NCBI RefSeq assembly: GCF_014203225.1
Contig: NZ_JACHIO010000006.1
Span: 1-64,000 of the forward strand
Direction of reading: 5' to 3'
Origin: Granulicella mallensis
GTDB taxonomy: Bacteria; Acidobacteriota; Terriglobia; Terriglobales; Acidobacteriaceae
Length of the DNA stretch: 64,000 nt
Position numbers and translations under genes: made by a program. Below, piece after piece: positions 8,888 to 17,419 of this stretch; position 1 is the first letter of the stretch; every line of letters starts with the position of its first letter. The notes beneath the pieces were generated by a model. The model was not told the DNA's origin. It saw only the letters and a program-made list of their open reading frames with translations, and made no database searches.

Positions 8888-8949
8888 TGGGTGAAACCTC
8901 CCACTGGGTAGGAGCGTGAGGAATGCTATTGCGTTGCCAAGCCTTTGTC

Positions 8950-9150
8950 TTTGCCTTTCTGGTTGTCATTCCGAGCGCAGCGAGCGAACCTGCTGTCTCC
9001 CGCTTTTCGCCATTGTCGCCACAAGCGCTATCTATTAGCGCAAACCAGCTCGTTTCAGTTCCAGCCCGTGTGTTTTCTGGGTTCCGCAACCAAAGAACGG
9101 GAGACAGCAGGTTCGCTCGCTGCGCTCGGAATGACAACCAGAAAGGCAAA
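8950..9150. repeat. Perfect 53-bp inverted repeat, family A
   Basis: Arms at 8950-9002 and 9098-9150 are exact reverse complements over 53 bp; the left arm begins tttgcctttctggttgtcat and ends ctgctgtctcccg. The interior of about 95 bp contains ttttctgggttccgc. Four near-complete copies (here, 16941, 41880, 44901) and three partial ones (10755, 18700, 53090) occur in this window, always between genes. It accounts for most of the 300-bp gap here. Confidence 0.93.
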
Positions 9151-9189
9151 AGCGACGACCGGGTGCCTGCTTCTGAACAGCCTACAAAT

Positions 9190-10692
9190 TCAATGCCGGA
9201 GTTTGCGGATACCAACAAAAGCTCCGCCAACAAACGCCAGCGCCAGAAGAACCTTTAGCACCAGCCTCCATGTAGAGCCTGTGCGCTCAAGCGTTCCGTC
9301 CTGCCATGCCTTGTAGGTCGCATTCAGATCGTCGGCGAGCCCCGGAATCGTAATGGCGTTGAAGGCTTGATCTGGAGATGCCGCAGGCGCTGCCGGCAGA
9401 GAACCAAAGATGCGTTCAGGCTCAGGCTCCGCACCGGCGCGGTCCTTCGGTATCGCGGCAATCAGGGCGTTGATCTCGGCATCGCGCGGATCGTTGAAGA
9501 GCGAGCTGTCGGCGGTGTTAGGAAAGAGCGTAACGCGGCCCGTCATCTTCTGCTCGATGGCCGAGACGCCGTCCTGACAAACACCGAGAGCATAGTAGCC
9601 ACCGAAGGGCAGCTCGGGTCGCGTATCGTGCTGGTGCATGTAAGCGACGGTCAGCAACCCAGCGAGCCGCGTGACCTCCACCGCATCGGCACCGCGATAC
9701 TCATGTGCGTTGCGCTTCAGCACCCAGGGCTGATCGAGCGTATCCATCGTGCGCCACTCGCTCTTGCCGTCGATGCCGAAATAGTAACTGACATCGGCGT
9801 TGAGGTGGGGCCCGCGGATGTGCCACTCGTACTCGGCGTGCGAGACGGGGATGAGCAATGGACGGCCGCCGGAGTGGGGTACGACGATCTGTGAGTTCAC
9901 CCAGAAGGGCATCATCACGTCTTTGCCCTGGTAGTGAAAGTGGCCGAAGTTGGCGAAGTAGCGAGCGTCGCCGACCGTGACCTCGTGGCCGGTCGCTACC
10001 AGTGCAGCGATCAGGTCCTGCGGAGAATTTGCGGAGTGGCCCTGCACTTTTGCGGCGAAGAGTGTCGAGCCCGGTAGGAGATTGGCCGAAAGCCGATTCA
10101 GCACGTCGGCAAGTCGCTGGCTTTCGGTGTGTTCAGGAGCGAGGTCGTTCGGGCCGTCACCACGTGTGACGCCTGCGCCAAGGGTGGTGACCAGGCCATC
10201 GGTCGTAAAGCCTGGCAGGGTGGATGGACGGTCGAGTTCAACGGTCTCGCTTCTGTCGAGATCGTAGGGGCCGAGGTCGAGAAACTGTTTGGCCGCTTCT
10301 GTTGTGGCACGTGCGCCGGGATGGACGGCTGCTGTGGCTTCGAGCTTGGGGCTCTTGCCCGCTACGTGGCCGACGACGCGCACGGTCGGGTTGATCTCGC
10401 GCATCGTCCAGCCGGGAAAGCGGTCGAGACCTTGCCAGTCCTTGCCGAGGATGCGTTTGCGCAGCTCGTCGATCAGCGCTGGGGTCAGTAGCGCCGGGCC
10501 TTTCTTGCCGCCCTTGTCGATCTGGGCGAGAAGAGCGTCGGTGAAGCCGGGTTGCGCGGAGAGCTCGCGCATCATCTGCGAGAGGAGAACGGTGTCCGGC
10601 GGCATGGGCTCTTCGGGCACGACGTACGGGTGGCGGCAACCGGTGGCTGTCATAAGAGTGCAGAGGAGCGCGAGCTTGTGCGTGGGACGCAT
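9190..10692 (-). CDS. Unknown lipoprotein-like protein with C-terminal membrane anchor
   Basis: I do not recognise this 500-residue protein. The N-terminus resembles a lipoprotein signal (KLALLCTLMTATGC, Cys19). The body is soluble and mixed in composition, with conserved-looking stretches GRPLLIPVSHAEYEWHIRG, YYFGIDGKSEWR and PELPFGGYYALGVCQDG. The last 25 residues are a transmembrane helix (LVLKVLLALAFVGGAFVG) followed by basic residues. Both ends may therefore be membrane-attached, or the N-terminal segment may be cleaved by signal peptidase I instead. It is flanked by repeat elements, with no operon partner. Codon use looks like the neighbours, and length and composition support a real gene. 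Confidence 0.72.
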   Translation of the reverse strand: MRPTHKLALLCTLMTATGCRHPYVVPEEPMPPDTVLLSQMMRELSAQPGFTDALLAQIDKGGKKGPALLTPALIDELRKRILGKDWQGLDRFPGWTMREINPTVRVVGHVAGKSPKLEATAAVHPGARATTEAAKQFLDLGPYDLDRSETVELDRPSTLPGFTTDGLVTTLGAGVTRGDGPNDLAPEHTESQRLADVLNRLSANLLPGSTLFAAKVQGHSANSPQDLIAALVATGHEVTVGDARYFANFGHFHYQGKDVMMPFWVNSQIVVPHSGGRPLLIPVSHAEYEWHIRGPHLNADVSYYFGIDGKSEWRTMDTLDQPWVLKRNAHEYRGADAVEVTRLAGLLTVAYMHQHDTRPELPFGGYYALGVCQDGVSAIEQKMTGRVTLFPNTADSSLFNDPRDAEINALIAAIPKDRAGAEPEPERIFGSLPAAPAASPDQAFNAITIPGLADDLNATYKAWQDGTLERTGSTWRLVLKVLLALAFVGGAFVGIRKLRH

Positions 10693-10754
10693 GGAGGGAT
10701 TAGACGCTAGTTGTTGTCGTCAAATGCGCTCTGTAGCAAACATTGTCGCTATCA

Positions 10755-10915
10755 AGAGGGCCTTTGCTTTTCTGGGTAGTACGAGCGAAGAGCAGGAGAC
10801 AGCAGGTTCCTCACTGCGCTCGGAATGACAACCAGAAAAGCAAAGGCAAAAGCAAAAAGCAGATTCCCTGCGGGAATGACAACAAGAAAAGCAAGAACAA
10901 AAGCAAAAACACCTT
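10755..10915. repeat. Partial family A repeat
   Basis: Only the right half is well preserved (caggagacagcaggttcctc, then ctcggaatgacaaccagaaa), followed by a second degenerate gaatgacaacaagaaaagca segment. The left arm is missing. It lies between the unknown lipoprotein gene and the gatB stop codon. Confidence 0.7.
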
Positions 10916-10926
10916 TGCGTTAGCGG

Positions 10927-12432
10927 TTACGCATCCAGTTTTTTCACCACAAGCTCATTCAGAACTGCCGGGTTCGCCTGGCCCTTCGACAGACGCATTA
11001 CCTGCCCGACGAAGAACGCGGCTACTGTGCGCTTGCCGCCCTTGAACTGGGCTACCTGCGCGGGGTTCGCGGCGATTACCTCGTCGATCATCGCCTCGAT
11101 GGCCGAGGTGTCCGAGATCTGCTGGGGCTTGTCGCGCTCGTAGATGTACGCAAAGTCCTTGCCCTCGGCAAAGCAGGCGTCAAGCAGTTGCTTGAGCTGC
11201 TTGGACGAGATCTCTCCGGCTTCCGCAAGGTCGGCGGCGAGAACGACGCCGTCGAGCGTGACGGGGGACTGCTCGAACTCGATCTCGGCGGCGCGCAGCC
11301 GCATCGTGATCTCGCTGAGCAGGATCGAAGCCACACGCTTGGGCGACTTCGCCGTCTTCGCGGCGACTTCAAAGCGGTCGCCTAGCGAGCGCGTCGTCGT
11401 CAGCGTCGCGGCGTCCTGTGCGGACAGGCCATACTCCGCGGACAGGCGGGCGCGGCGGGCTTCGGGCAGCTCGGGCATCGCGGAGAGAATCTGCTTCTGC
11501 CACTCCGCTCCAACGACCAGCGGCGGCAGGTCCGGCTCGGGGAAATAACGGTAGTCGTGGGCCTGTTCCTTGGAGCGCATGGAGAACGTGCGGCCCTCGG
11601 CGCTGTTCCAGAGGCGCGACTCCTGCACCACGCGGCCGCCCTCTTCGATCACGCCGATCTGGCGCTCGATCTCGTACTCCACGGCGGAGCGGATGTAGCG
11701 GAACGAGTTGACGTTCTTGACCTCGGCCTTGGTCCCGTAGGCCGCAGTTCCGCGAGCCTCCCAGTCGGACTTGAGCATCACGCTCACGTTGGCGTCGCAG
11801 CGCAGCGAGCCCTCTTCCATGTTGCAGTCGGAGACGGCGGTGTAGAGCAGGATCTCCTTGAGCTTGGTCAGGTACTCGAAGACCTCATCGGCCGTGCGCA
11901 GGTCGGGTTCGCTGACGATCTCCACCAGCGGCGTGCCGCAGCGGTTGAGGTCGATGTAGGTGCGCGAGACGGAGTCGGCGAAGCCGTCGTGCAGGCTCTT
12001 GCCGGCGTCCTCTTCCATGTGCAGGCGGGTCACGCCGATGCGCTTGGGATTGCCCTGCGCGTCCGGCACGACGATGACGCCGTTCTCCGCGATCGGCTTG
12101 TCGAACTGCGAGATCTGGTAGCCCTTGGGCGAGTCCGGGTAGAAGTAGTTCTTGCGCGAGAAGATACTGGTCTCGCGAATCTCGCACCCGATGGCCTTCG
12201 CCGCGAGCACCGCGAACTCCACGGCCTGCTTGTTGAGCACAGGCAAAGCGCCGGGCAGGCCGAGGCAGGTGGGACAGGTGTGGGTGTTGGGCTCGCCACC
12301 GTACTCGTTGCGGCAGCCGCAGAAGGCTTTGGACTGCGTCAGCAGCTGGACGTGGACCTCGAGTCCGATGACGGGCTGGTACTTGGCGAGGATTTCGGGA
12401 GAAAGACCTGTAGCTGCGGGCATAATCACCAC
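10927..12432 (-). CDS. gatB: Asp-tRNA(Asn)/Glu-tRNA(Gln) amidotransferase subunit B
   Basis: GatB is the kinase/transamidase-core subunit that phosphorylates misacylated Asp-tRNAAsn or Glu-tRNAGln and passes it ammonia from GatA. The product is 501 residues at most, in the usual 475-500 range. The signature VIGLEVHVQL is near the N-terminus, followed by CGCRNEYGGEPNTHTCPTCL with the zinc-binding cysteines, then LGLPGALPVLN. The C-terminal 150 residues form the YqeY-like tail domain. The frame opens with a GTG at 12432; an ATG three codons inside, at 12423, is equally plausible. gatA and gatC are not in the window, so in this genome the subunits appear dispersed. Confidence 0.96.
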   Translation of the reverse strand: MVIMPAATGLSPEILAKYQPVIGLEVHVQLLTQSKAFCGCRNEYGGEPNTHTCPTCLGLPGALPVLNKQAVEFAVLAAKAIGCEIRETSIFSRKNYFYPDSPKGYQISQFDKPIAENGVIVVPDAQGNPKRIGVTRLHMEEDAGKSLHDGFADSVSRTYIDLNRCGTPLVEIVSEPDLRTADEVFEYLTKLKEILLYTAVSDCNMEEGSLRCDANVSVMLKSDWEARGTAAYGTKAEVKNVNSFRYIRSAVEYEIERQIGVIEEGGRVVQESRLWNSAEGRTFSMRSKEQAHDYRYFPEPDLPPLVVGAEWQKQILSAMPELPEARRARLSAEYGLSAQDAATLTTTRSLGDRFEVAAKTAKSPKRVASILLSEITMRLRAAEIEFEQSPVTLDGVVLAADLAEAGEISSKQLKQLLDACFAEGKDFAYIYERDKPQQISDTSAIEAMIDEVIAANPAQVAQFKGGKRTVAAFFVGQVMRLSKGQANPAVLNELVVKKLDA

Positions 12433-12478
12433 GATTCTACCAAGGGTGGGGGATTGTTCCTTCGACTCCCCATAGAAG

Positions 12479-12911
12479 CGTCATCCTGAGCGAAGCAACT
12501 CGCGTACTTTGCGAGTTGCGCAGCCGAAGGACCCCGAGGGATTTTATCTTGCCTCGGCTGTTGGGACCTTTTCCAGCACGAACGTCCGGGCTCGAGCGCC
12601 TGAGGTAGAAAAGGTGCGAAGCGTGTGGGTAGGATTGCAACCCTCGGGGTCCTTCGACTTCGCGTCCCCAAAAGCCGGGACGCTTCGCTCAGGATGACGA
12701 TTCTGTGGGGAATGAACAAAAGGCTATGGACCCCGAGGGAGTTTCTCTCGTCTATGGTGTTGGGACCTTTTCCAGCACGAACGTCCAGGCTCGAACGCCT
12801 GAGGTAGAAAAGGTGCGAAGCGTGTGGGTAGGATTGCAACCCTCGGGGTCCTTCGACTGCGCGTCCCTAAAAGCCGGGACGCTTCGCTCAGGATGACGAT
12901 TCTGTGGGGGG
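12479..12911. repeat. Family B inverted repeat with tandem duplication
   Basis: A first palindromic element spans 12479-12699, from gtcatcctgagcgaagc to its reverse complement cgcttcgctcaggatgac. The right-hand ~155 bases (12558-12712) are repeated almost identically at 12758-12911, a 200-bp period direct repeat differing at only a few positions. Both copies contain ccttttccagcacgaacgtc and cctcggggtccttcgact. Other family B members are at 22131, 35230 and 36975. The rest of the 590-bp gap up to mfd holds half of a different element (ccctgggctggaatatgccg, about 12948-12985) that occurs in full near 33239. Confidence 0.9.
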
Positions 12912-13024
12912 ATAAAGAAAGGCTATGAGCCGGAATTCAAGGTTTCGCCCTGGGCTGGAATATGCCGCCCCTTTGGGGCTGGATCCCGGGCCAAAGCAGT
13001 ATCGGTTGCTAAACTAAATCCTGC

Positions 13025-16000
13025 ATGATTCTTCCCTTCGTCCGCGAGTTGATGGCGGACATGGAGCACTCCGCAGCTTTTGAGCGTGCGCGTCGCCACC
13101 TGGCGGGCGGCACGGGCCGGAGACGTGTGTCCGGACTCACCACGACCGCACGAGCGCTCTATCTTCCCTACTTCGTCCGTGCGTCCCAGGCTCCGGCGCT
13201 GGTGATCGTCTCCGACAACAAGGCCGCCGAGGCCCTGCACGCCGCGGTGCTCGCGGCCTGCGAGCTGACCGGCGTGCTCGCCGTCGAAGAGGTTCTGCGG
13301 CTTCCCGCGCATGACGTACTGCCGTTCGAGAACCTGTCGCCGCACCCCGAGATCCAGGAACAACGCGCCGCGGCGCTGTGGAAGCTGGCCAGCGGAGCCG
13401 CGAAGCTGGTGATCGCACCCGTCGAAGCCGTCTGCATGAAGCTCTTTGCCCGGGACTTCTACGCGGCCCTGGCGCTTACCCTGCGCACGGGCGAAGAACA
13501 CATCCCCGAGATGCTGATCGAGCACCTGGTCTCGGTCGGCTATACCCGCGTGGATGTGGTCGAGATGCCCGGACAGGTAACCGTTCGCGGAGGCATCCTC
13601 GATGTCTATGGGCCGGAGATGGAGCGTCCGGTACGCATCGACTTCTTCGGCGATGAGATCGAGTCGATGCGCCGCTTCGACCCCGATACGCAGCGGTCGA
13701 GCTCCGCACTCGATGAGATCCTGCTGCTCCCGCTCACCGAAACACCGGTTACCGAAAAACTTCTGACCGCCATCAACGCGCGGCTCACCCGCAGCGGAAC
13801 AGCCGCCGGGGCGGCGCTCGAGGGCGGCGAGACGCCGAACGAGCTGGTCACCCACGTCGCCACCCGCACCGGAGAGGCCACCATCTTTCCCGGCTGGGAG
13901 TTCTATGCGGCCGTTGCGGGCGCCAAGTCTTCTCTTCTTGATTTGATGGGAGCGCCTTCCGCCAACGGACCGCGAGTCTTTATCGAAGAGCCGTCGATGG
14001 TGGACAACCAGGGCGAGCGGTGGTGGAACAAGGTCGAGCAGCGCCATGATCGCGCGGGCATCGGCTCGCTGGTGCGGCCCGAAGACCTGTACCTTTCGCC
14101 GTGGGAGCTGCAGGACCGCGTTCGCGCGTACTCCGGCTGTGAGCTCGACCAGATCGGTATCGTCGATGTGCTCGACGCGGACCGCAGCGATGCCAGCGAG
14201 ATCGAGTTCGCGACGCGGCCGACGATGCGCTTCCACGGCTCGATCCCCGCGCTGGTGGACCAGTTGAAGTCGCTGATGGAGAACGAGGCTCGCGTGCTGA
14301 TCGCCGCCGCGAACCAGGGCGAAGTCGAACGGCTCGCGGGACTGCTGCAGGAGTACGGCGTGCCCTATCGCATCGGCTCGCGGCCCCAACAGGGCGGCTC
14401 CACGACGGTGTACTCGGAGTCAAGTTATCTGGCGGGAGACCTGCGCACACCGGTGATCGTGCGCGCGGCGATTGCCAACGGCGTACAGGTTCTCGACCTC
14501 GATCGCGCAACAGCGCGGCAGCTCGTGGTCATCGGGGCCAACGATCTCTCCGATGATGCCGATGTCCATGCGCGGCCCGCGGCCCGCAGGTCGAAGACGG
14601 CAGCGTTCATCTCGGACTTCCGTGATCTCGCGGTGGGCGACTATGTCGTGCACGTGGAGCACGGCATTGCGCGCTATGAGGGTCTGCGTACGCTCGACCA
14701 GCCCGACGCGCCGCCGCTGGAGCTGATGATTCTCAACTTCGCGGATGACGCGAAGCTTTACGTTCCGCTCACGCGGCTCGACCTGATCCAGAAGTATCGC
14801 TCGACCGAGACCGGCCCCGCGCCGCAGTTGAACCGGCTCGGCAATCCAGCCTGGGCCAAGACCAAGGCGCGGGTCAAGAAGGCCATGCAGGACATGGCCG
14901 AAGAGCTGCTGAAGCTCTACGCGCAGCGCAAGGCCGCGGTGGGCACGGCGTTTTCGCCCGACACCAACATGCAGCACGAGTTCGAAGACGCCTTCGACTT
15001 CAACGAGACCGACGACCAGCTGCGGGCCATCGCCGACATCAAGGCGGACATGGAATCGACGCAGCCGATGGATCGCCTGCTCTGCGGCGATGTCGGCTAC
15101 GGCAAGACCGAGGTCGCCATGCGCGCGGCGTTCAAAGCCGTGCAGGACGGCAAGCAGGTCGCCGTGCTCACGCCGACGACGGTGCTCTGCTTCCAGCACT
15201 TCGAGAGCTTCAAGCGGCGGTTCAGCAAGTTCCCTGTCGTCGTCGAGATGATCTCGCGTTTCCGCACCGCGAAGGAGAAGAAGGACGTCCTCGAGCGCAC
15301 GGCGCAGGGCAAGGTCGACATCCTGATCGGCACGCATGCGATCCTCTCCCAGAGCCTGCAATTCCAGGACCTCGGCCTGCTGGTCGTCGATGAAGAACAG
15401 CGCTTCGGCGTGCGCCACAAGGAGCGTCTGAAGCAGATGCGCGCGGCCATCGATGTTCTGTCGATGTCGGCAACGCCGATCCCGCGCACTTTGAATATGT
15501 CGCTGGTCGGGCTGCGCGATATGAGCGTGATCGAGACGCCGCCCAAAGACCGCATGGCCATCCAGACGGTCGTCGCGAAGTTCGACGAGAAGCTAATCCG
15601 CACTGCGGTCGAGGTGGAGCTGGAGCGGGGCGGGCAGACGTACTTCGTGCATAACCGCGTGGAGACGATCTATGAGCTGGCCTCCATGATCCGCGAGCTG
15701 GTGCCGCAGGCGCGCGTCGTCGTAGGCCACGGGCAGATGCCCGAGGCCGAGCTGGAACGCGTGATGCTCGCGTTTATGGACGGCGAGTACGACGTGCTCT
15801 GCGCGACGAGCATTATCGAAAACGGCCTCGACATCTCGAAGGCGAACACCATCATCATCAACCGCGCGGACCGGCACGGCTTGAGCGAGCTCTATCAGTT
15901 GCGCGGACGAGTCGGGCGCTCCAACCGCCGCGCCTATGCGTACCTGCTGATTCCGCCCGAGCAGCAGCTTACGGAGATCGCACGGCGCAGGCTGGCGGCG

Positions 16001-16930
16001 CTCAAGGAGTTCTCCGACCTCGGCGCGGGCTTCAAGATTGCGGCGCTGGATCTCGAACTGCGCGGCGCGGGCAACATGCTCGGCGGCGAGCAGAGCGGGC
16101 ACATCGAGGCCATCGGCTTCGAGATGTATACGACGATGCTCGAAGAGGCCGTGAGCCGTCTGAAGGGCGAGGGACGCGAGGAGCGGCCGCAGGTGACGGT
16201 GAACCTCGGCATCTCGCTGCGCATCGACGATGCGTACATCGCGGAGGAGAACCAGCGGCTGCGCATGTACAAGCGCATCGCCGGATCGCAGACCCAGGCG
16301 GAGCTGGCCGAGGTTCGCGACGAGCTGCAGGACCGCTACGGAACGCCGCCGGAGAATGTGCTGCATCTGCTCGCTGCGGGAGAGATTCGTCTGACCTGCG
16401 AGCGGCTCGGCATTGCACAGATCGAACGCAAGCGCACAGCAATCGAAGAGCCTGCGAAGAAGCCCGCACCGCCGGTAAAACCAGCGGCCCGTCCCGCTTA
16501 TGGAGCGTGGGCTCCGTCTACGATGGCGCGACCGCCACTCGCGGGCCGTCATGGACAGCCTCCGCAGACGGCCAATCTGCAGTTCTCCAGCCGGGCTGCG
16601 CTGAATCGCACGGAGTCCAACGTCGCACGGGCAGTTCGCGAGACGGCGGCGGTGCGTCCGGCGAATGCGCCGCTCGCGCAGGCCGGGAAGATCAAGGCGA
16701 TGCGCGACATGCTGTACGTCACCTTCAGCGACAAGCTGCATACAGCTCCGGCGCAGGAGGGCAAGGGCGTCAACGTGGGGGCACTGATGAAGCTCGTCTC
16801 GCGGAATGCGAAGAACGGGGCGCAACTTACGCCGCAGGGCATCCTGAAGTGGCCGCTGACGAGTGCGCAGGCGGATGTGGTGATCGCGGAGACGCGGGAT
16901 CTGCTGGCGGCGCTGGATGCGGGGGCATAG
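13025..16930 (+). CDS. mfd: Transcription-repair coupling factor Mfd
   Basis: Mfd is the ATP-driven translocase that removes RNA polymerase stalled at DNA lesions and recruits UvrA. The product has 1301 residues (typical 1150-1200). The N-terminal UvrB-like modules include LPFENLSPHPEIQEQR and VRGGILDVYG. The RNA-polymerase-interacting Tudor-like domain has YVVHVEHGIARYEGL at about 540-555. The helicase core follows, with Walker A GDVGYGKTEVA, DEEQRFGVRHKE and the LRGRVGRSNRRAYAYLL region. A C-terminal TRCF domain is interrupted by a Pro/Ala-rich linker of about 70 residues (PAKKPAPPVKPAARPAYG), which explains the extra length. It stands alone between repeat-filled gaps. Confidence 0.97.
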   Translation: MILPFVRELMADMEHSAAFERARRHLAGGTGRRRVSGLTTTARALYLPYFVRASQAPALVIVSDNKAAEALHAAVLAACELTGVLAVEEVLRLPAHDVLPFENLSPHPEIQEQRAAALWKLASGAAKLVIAPVEAVCMKLFARDFYAALALTLRTGEEHIPEMLIEHLVSVGYTRVDVVEMPGQVTVRGGILDVYGPEMERPVRIDFFGDEIESMRRFDPDTQRSSSALDEILLLPLTETPVTEKLLTAINARLTRSGTAAGAALEGGETPNELVTHVATRTGEATIFPGWEFYAAVAGAKSSLLDLMGAPSANGPRVFIEEPSMVDNQGERWWNKVEQRHDRAGIGSLVRPEDLYLSPWELQDRVRAYSGCELDQIGIVDVLDADRSDASEIEFATRPTMRFHGSIPALVDQLKSLMENEARVLIAAANQGEVERLAGLLQEYGVPYRIGSRPQQGGSTTVYSESSYLAGDLRTPVIVRAAIANGVQVLDLDRATARQLVVIGANDLSDDADVHARPAARRSKTAAFISDFRDLAVGDYVVHVEHGIARYEGLRTLDQPDAPPLELMILNFADDAKLYVPLTRLDLIQKYRSTETGPAPQLNRLGNPAWAKTKARVKKAMQDMAEELLKLYAQRKAAVGTAFSPDTNMQHEFEDAFDFNETDDQLRAIADIKADMESTQPMDRLLCGDVGYGKTEVAMRAAFKAVQDGKQVAVLTPTTVLCFQHFESFKRRFSKFPVVVEMISRFRTAKEKKDVLERTAQGKVDILIGTHAILSQSLQFQDLGLLVVDEEQRFGVRHKERLKQMRAAIDVLSMSATPIPRTLNMSLVGLRDMSVIETPPKDRMAIQTVVAKFDEKLIRTAVEVELERGGQTYFVHNRVETIYELASMIRELVPQARVVVGHGQMPEAELERVMLAFMDGEYDVLCATSIIENGLDISKANTIIINRADRHGLSELYQLRGRVGRSNRRAYAYLLIPPEQQLTEIARRRLAALKEFSDLGAGFKIAALDLELRGAGNMLGGEQSGHIEAIGFEMYTTMLEEAVSRLKGEGREERPQVTVNLGISLRIDDAYIAEENQRLRMYKRIAGSQTQAELAEVRDELQDRYGTPPENVLHLLAAGEIRLTCERLGIAQIERKRTAIEEPAKKPAPPVKPAARPAYGAWAPSTMARPPLAGRHGQPPQTANLQFSSRAALNRTESNVARAVRETAAVRPANAPLAQAGKIKAMRDMLYVTFSDKLHTAPAQEGKGVNVGALMKLVSRNAKNGAQLTPQGILKWPLTSAQADVVIAETRDLLAALDAGA

Positions 16931-16940
16931 CGTTTTTTGT

Positions 16941-17150
16941 CTTTGCTTTTCTGGTTGTCATTCCGAGCGCAGCGAGTGAATCTGCTGTCTCCCGTTTTTC
17001 GCCAGTGTTGCCATAAACGCTATGTGTTAGCTCACTATGCTCCTGTGGTAGATCTCGTATTTTCTGGGTGGTACGAACGAAGAACGGGAGACAGCAGATT
17101 CACTCCCCTTCGGCTTCGCTCAGGGTCGGAATGACAAACCAGAAAAGCAA
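16941..17150. repeat. Family A inverted repeat
   Basis: The left arm is 16941-16994 (ctttgcttttctggttgtca, ending ctgtctcccg) and the right arm about 17085-17145. The right arm carries an extra ccttcggcttcgctcagg insertion relative to other copies, so the pairing is imperfect in the middle. The rest of the gap up to 17419 is not obviously coding. A near-palindrome, attgcatctgcaat, at 17314-17327 precedes the condensation-domain gene. Confidence 0.85.
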
Positions 17151-17419
17151 GAACAAAAGCAAAGACGAAGGCACGTTGCAGGCCGAGTCTCCCGCTCTTT
17201 GTTCGTACCGCCCAGGGCCGGACGTCTGGCCCGACACAAGATTTCCGACATGTTTTCCGGGAATACTTCTGGGAATAAATAGTTGCTGGTTGTGTCTTAG
17301 ATACCGAGTGGATATTGCATCTGCAATTCTTTCTTTAAGGTGTCATTCCTTGCGGACACGCACACTTCACTCCGCAGCAGTGAGAGATGCCTCTCTTACT
17401 GCAAACCGGAAAGGAATGC

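Noticed and set aside
12923-14389. 488-codon open frame antisense to mfd
   Set aside because: It lies wholly in the shadow of the intact mfd gene, has Arg/Leu-rich non-protein-like composition and no recognisable domain.
15593-16825. 410-codon open frame antisense to the 3' half of mfd
   Set aside because: Mirror frame of a high-GC gene; no conserved motifs, and mfd is complete on the other strand.
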